Part shown: positions 62,124-64,000 of the stretch, one piece after another
Layout: each line of letters opens with the position of its first letter
Position numbering within the stretch: position 1 is the stretch's first letter
IMG/VR virus record: IMGVR_UViG_3300025108_000024
Span: 28,306 to 92,305 of that record
DNA from: a virus
DNA length: 64,000 nt
Strand: one strand, 5' to 3'
Made by a program: the position numbers and the translations under genes
The notes under the pieces: generated by a model
What the model saw: the letters and a program-made list of their open reading frames with translations, nothing else
What the model was told of the DNA's origin: nothing
Database searches by the model: none

Positions 62124-62197
62124 GCACTCTTAGCTCAGTTGGTTAGAGCAATTCACTCATAATGAAAAGGTCACAGGTTCAAGTCCTGTAGGGTGCA
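62124..62197 (+). tRNA. tRNA with CAT anticodon (Met, or Ile after modification)
   Basis: Directly after the tRNA-Leu CCA. Acceptor GCACTCT/AGGGTGC, D-arm GCTC/GAGC, anticodon loop CTCATAA, T-arm ACAGG/CCTGT. Elongator type. If host TilS modifies the C it reads AUA (Ile); the determinant cannot be judged by eye. Confidence 0.9.
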
Positions 62198-62218
62198 CCT
62201 TTATAAAACTAAAAAATC

Positions 62219-62383
62219 ATGAATCACTTTGCAAACAATGGAAAAGAATATTTAAGAAAATATGAATCACCTGGACAGGGTAGAACAAAAAACCAATATA
62301 AACATAGTTTTATAGTTTTTGCCATAGCCTTTATAGGTATATGTGTTGTAGGTTCTGTTCTAATATTAATAGAATTTTTATGA
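62219..62383 (+). CDS. Small membrane protein, 54 residues
   Basis: Basic N-terminus (NHFANNGKEYLRKYESPGQG, then RTKNQYKHS) and one membrane segment FIVFAIAFIGICVVGSVLIL, ending IEFL. N-in topology expected from the positive charges. Its TGA overlaps the ATG of the helicase gene (ATGA), which fixes the helicase start. Confidence 0.6.
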   Translation: MNHFANNGKEYLRKYESPGQGRTKNQYKHSFIVFAIAFIGICVVGSVLILIEFL

Positions 62384-63477
62384 AACATAGAGAAGTAGTG
62401 CAAGCAGATGCATTATCAATAGCAGTACAACATAAAAGATGTGGATTAGGTATATCAATGGGTGTAGGTAAAACTAGAATAGCAATACAACACTTTCAGA
62501 GAAATTATGATCCTTTTATAAAAGCATTAGTAGTAATACCAAAATTATCTATAAAAGATTCTTGGATTGCAGAACTAAAAAAAATGAATCTATCAAACTT
62601 AGAATCTCATTTAACCTTTACAACTTACTTATCTATAAACAAACATGATCCTGCAGATTATCAACTTGTATATTTAGATGAGTGTCATAGTTTATTACAT
62701 AATCATAAACCATTTTTATCTAACTTTAAAGGTAAGATACTAGGGTTAACTGGTACACCACCAGTACGTAAAGGAACAGAAAAATATGAGATGGTATCAC
62801 AGTATTGTCCTATACGTTATAGGTTTACTGTTGATGAAGCTACTGATAGTAATATTCTTAATGATTATCAAATAGTTGTGCATGAGCTTTTATTAGCTAA
62901 GACACCTACTTATAAAAAAAAGAATAAGAAAGGTGGTCAATGGTACACATCAGAGTATAAAGATTACATGTATGTAGAAAGTAGATTTAATGATGCAGTT
63001 ACACCAAAGCAAAAACAGTTTTCTGCTATTATGAGAATGAGAGCTCTTATGGACTATACAAGCAAAGAAGCTTATGTAAAGTCTATATTAGGTAATATAA
63101 AATCTAAATGTATTGTCTTTGCAAATACTCAAGCACAAGCAGATAGAGTTTCTAAACACTCATTTCATTCATCAAATCCAAACTCAGAAGATAATCTACA
63201 ATTGTTTTCTGATGGCCGCATCAATCAATTATCTTGTGTATTACAGTTATCAGAGGGTGTTACTATACCTAACTTAAAACAAGGTATTATTATGCATACA
63301 TATGGTAATGAAACTAAGACCGCACAACGTATTGGACGTTTACTTAGACTTAATCCTACAGAAAAATCTACATGTCATATTCTTTGTTATAAAGGAACTG
63401 CAGATGAAAGATGGGTTAAGAATGCATTGAAGACATTTGATAAGAACAAAATTAAATATTATAATCCTTTAGACTAA
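62380..63477 (+). CDS. SF2 DEAD/DEAH-type helicase, 365 residues (crAss-like)
   Basis: Walker A GVGKT at 28-32 (LGISMGVGKTRIAIQHF), DECH at 100-103 (LVYLDECHSLLHNH), motif III LTGTPPVRKGTEKYEM at 123-138, and motif VI TAQRIGRLLRLNP near the C-terminus. It is a single ATPase core with a short second RecA domain. The HNHKPFLSNFKGK and RYRFTVDEATDSNILNDYQI stretches are ones I recall from conserved crAss-like helicases. Likely unwinds DNA or remodels complexes in replication. Start set by the ATGA overlap; a longer frame to 62341 begins inside the membrane protein gene. Confidence 0.82.
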   Translation: MKHREVVQADALSIAVQHKRCGLGISMGVGKTRIAIQHFQRNYDPFIKALVVIPKLSIKDSWIAELKKMNLSNLESHLTFTTYLSINKHDPADYQLVYLDECHSLLHNHKPFLSNFKGKILGLTGTPPVRKGTEKYEMVSQYCPIRYRFTVDEATDSNILNDYQIVVHELLLAKTPTYKKKNKKGGQWYTSEYKDYMYVESRFNDAVTPKQKQFSAIMRMRALMDYTSKEAYVKSILGNIKSKCIVFANTQAQADRVSKHSFHSSNPNSEDNLQLFSDGRINQLSCVLQLSEGVTIPNLKQGIIMHTYGNETKTAQRIGRLLRLNPTEKSTCHILCYKGTADERWVKNALKTFDKNKIKYYNPLD

Positions 63478-63481
63478 AATT

Positions 63482-63712
63482 ATGGGAAGAATGAAAGAAA
63501 TATTTATGAGAGAAGTACAAGAAAAGTATGGCTCTTATGAAAACTATACAAAACAGCTCAATGAAACAGCTGCTAAACAGTGGGTACATACGGAGACTCC
63601 TTGTCCTAACTGTATGAATACTACGCTCTTACAAAACCAACACCTAAACATTGTATGTGATAGTTGTGGTCAAGAGTTTATAGAAGTAGAAGGTGCACTT
63701 AGATTTAAATAG
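63482..63712 (+). CDS. Zinc-ribbon protein, 76 residues
   Basis: Helical and basic first 35 residues (MGRMKEIFMREVQEKYGSYE), then CPNCMNTTLLQNQHLNIVCD and SCGQEFIEVEGALRFK: Cys-X2-Cys twice, a standard zinc ribbon as in small phage regulators or primase-type modules. It is 4 bases after the helicase stop and probably translated with it. Confidence 0.68.
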   Translation: MGRMKEIFMREVQEKYGSYENYTKQLNETAAKQWVHTETPCPNCMNTTLLQNQHLNIVCDSCGQEFIEVEGALRFK

Positions 63713-63714
63713 AG

Positions 63715-63855
63715 ATGAGAAGGTATTGGAATAAATTTCTTAATTGGTTAATACCAAAAAGAAGAGCAAGGTTACTTGCTGAAATAATGAAACGAGACCA
63801 AGAGTTAGGTCTTTATGATGAAACCTTTAAAACCAAAGATGATACAGAACGATAG
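63715..63855 (+). CDS. Small basic protein, 46 residues
   Basis: ATG at 63715, 2 bases after the zinc ribbon stop. RRYWNKFLNWLIPKRRARLL then AEIMKRDQELGLYDETFKT is a helix with basic and aromatic face, then a charged tail. Compatible codon use. Function unknown. Confidence 0.5.
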   Translation: MRRYWNKFLNWLIPKRRARLLAEIMKRDQELGLYDETFKTKDDTER

Positions 63856-63871
63856 GGTTTTGTGTCTTTAA

Positions 63872-64000
63872 ATGAACATTATGTCAAGTAAACTGCGCAA
63901 GATAGTTGACACCAACAAAAGGTGTAAGCACATCAAAAGAGAAGGTGAGAGTTGCAGATTAAACAACAACTGCACTTACCCCAATTGTAAAATAGAAACC
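63872..64000 (+). CDS. Cysteine-rich protein, cut by the window edge
   Basis: Open from an ATG at 63872 (or 63881) to the right edge, at least 43 residues: KLRKIVDTNKRCKHIKREGE followed by SCRLNNNCTYPNCKIET. Several Cys (C-X8 and C-X5, C-X4) suggest a zinc site. Only the N-terminus is visible. Confidence 0.5.
   Translation, partial: MNIMSSKLRKIVDTNKRCKHIKREGESCRLNNNCTYPNCKIET

Noticed and set aside
62341-62379. Upstream 13-codon extension of the helicase
   Set aside because: The ATGA overlap with the 54-residue membrane protein and the KHREVVQADA start fit the internal ATG at 62380; the extension would be the membrane protein gene in another frame.
44097-63855. Stop-codon reassignment, known in some crAss-like phages
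   Set aside because: TAG, TGA and TAA all end genes at sites with tight neighbours (TAG after the scaffold gene, TGA in the ATGA overlap before the helicase), and no reading frame needs a stop to be read through.
1-64000. CRISPR array, insertion sequence, integrase or attachment site
   Set aside because: No regularly spaced repeats, transposase, recombinase or tRNA-end duplication was seen; the window looks like a virulent phage.

Overview
The window is part of the genome of a large, AT-rich, virulent-type double-stranded DNA phage of a Bacteroidetes host, most likely an aquatic flavobacterium. It looks crAss-like (Crassvirales or a close relative). This rests on recognition of family sequence style, not on a search: the long portal with an N-terminal NLDWLEVQ segment, the large terminase, the series portal, scaffold, capsid, ring-type proteins and a giant muzzle-type protein followed by very long internal proteins, the IHF-like gene beside the lysis and packaging genes, and the helicase with LDECHSLL and LTGTPPVRKG. 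A Bacteroidetes host fits the A-rich leaders without Shine-Dalgarno sites, a signal peptide ending in AFSQ, and the host-like GroES. No integrase, CRISPR array or insertion sequence was seen. TAA, TGA and TAG all end genes, so there is no sign of stop-codon recoding.

Layout. From about 55.6 kb leftwards everything is on the minus strand. First comes an operon of an acidic protein, a secreted barrel-like protein, an amidase endolysin, an IHF/HU-like protein, a zinc protein, a PD-(D/E)XK nuclease and a GroES-like co-chaperonin, leading into terL, portal, scaffold and major capsid (55.6-42.4 kb). Next are capsid-associated and ring-type proteins, a Dps-like ferritin and an abundant-type structural protein (42.2-38.7 kb). 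A fibre locus of about 17 kb follows (38.6-21.8 kb), with two collagen-like proteins, a T4-type adhesin and an ILEI/PANDER-like domain. A calcineurin-type phosphoesterase sits between two terminators (21.7-20.4 kb). The left end holds two ring-type proteins, the 1690-residue muzzle-type protein, a 1100-residue multidomain peptidoglycan-degrading virion protein and four very long internal (cargo-type) proteins (19.8-0 kb).

From 55.9 kb rightwards everything is on the plus strand: short, mostly unknown genes, several tiny membrane proteins, two G+C-richer stretches that look like structured RNAs, an HTH_36-type protein, a possible single-stranded-DNA-binding protein, an HNH protein, three tRNA genes (Arg-UCU, Leu-UAA, CAU) and an SF2 helicase. 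These are probably early and replication genes. DNA polymerase and virion RNA polymerase must lie outside the window.

Regulation. A motif read on the minus strand as TTTGTATATT lies 20-60 bases before the first gene of six leftward units, with two variants at other units, and fits a promoter. Intrinsic terminators follow the capsid gene, the 405-residue structural gene, the Fn3 fibre gene and the phosphoesterase. A 19-base element is shared (18/19) by a leftward and a rightward gene at nearly the same distance from the start codon. Eleven genes shorter than 60 codons are given, some of them translationally coupled to their neighbours.
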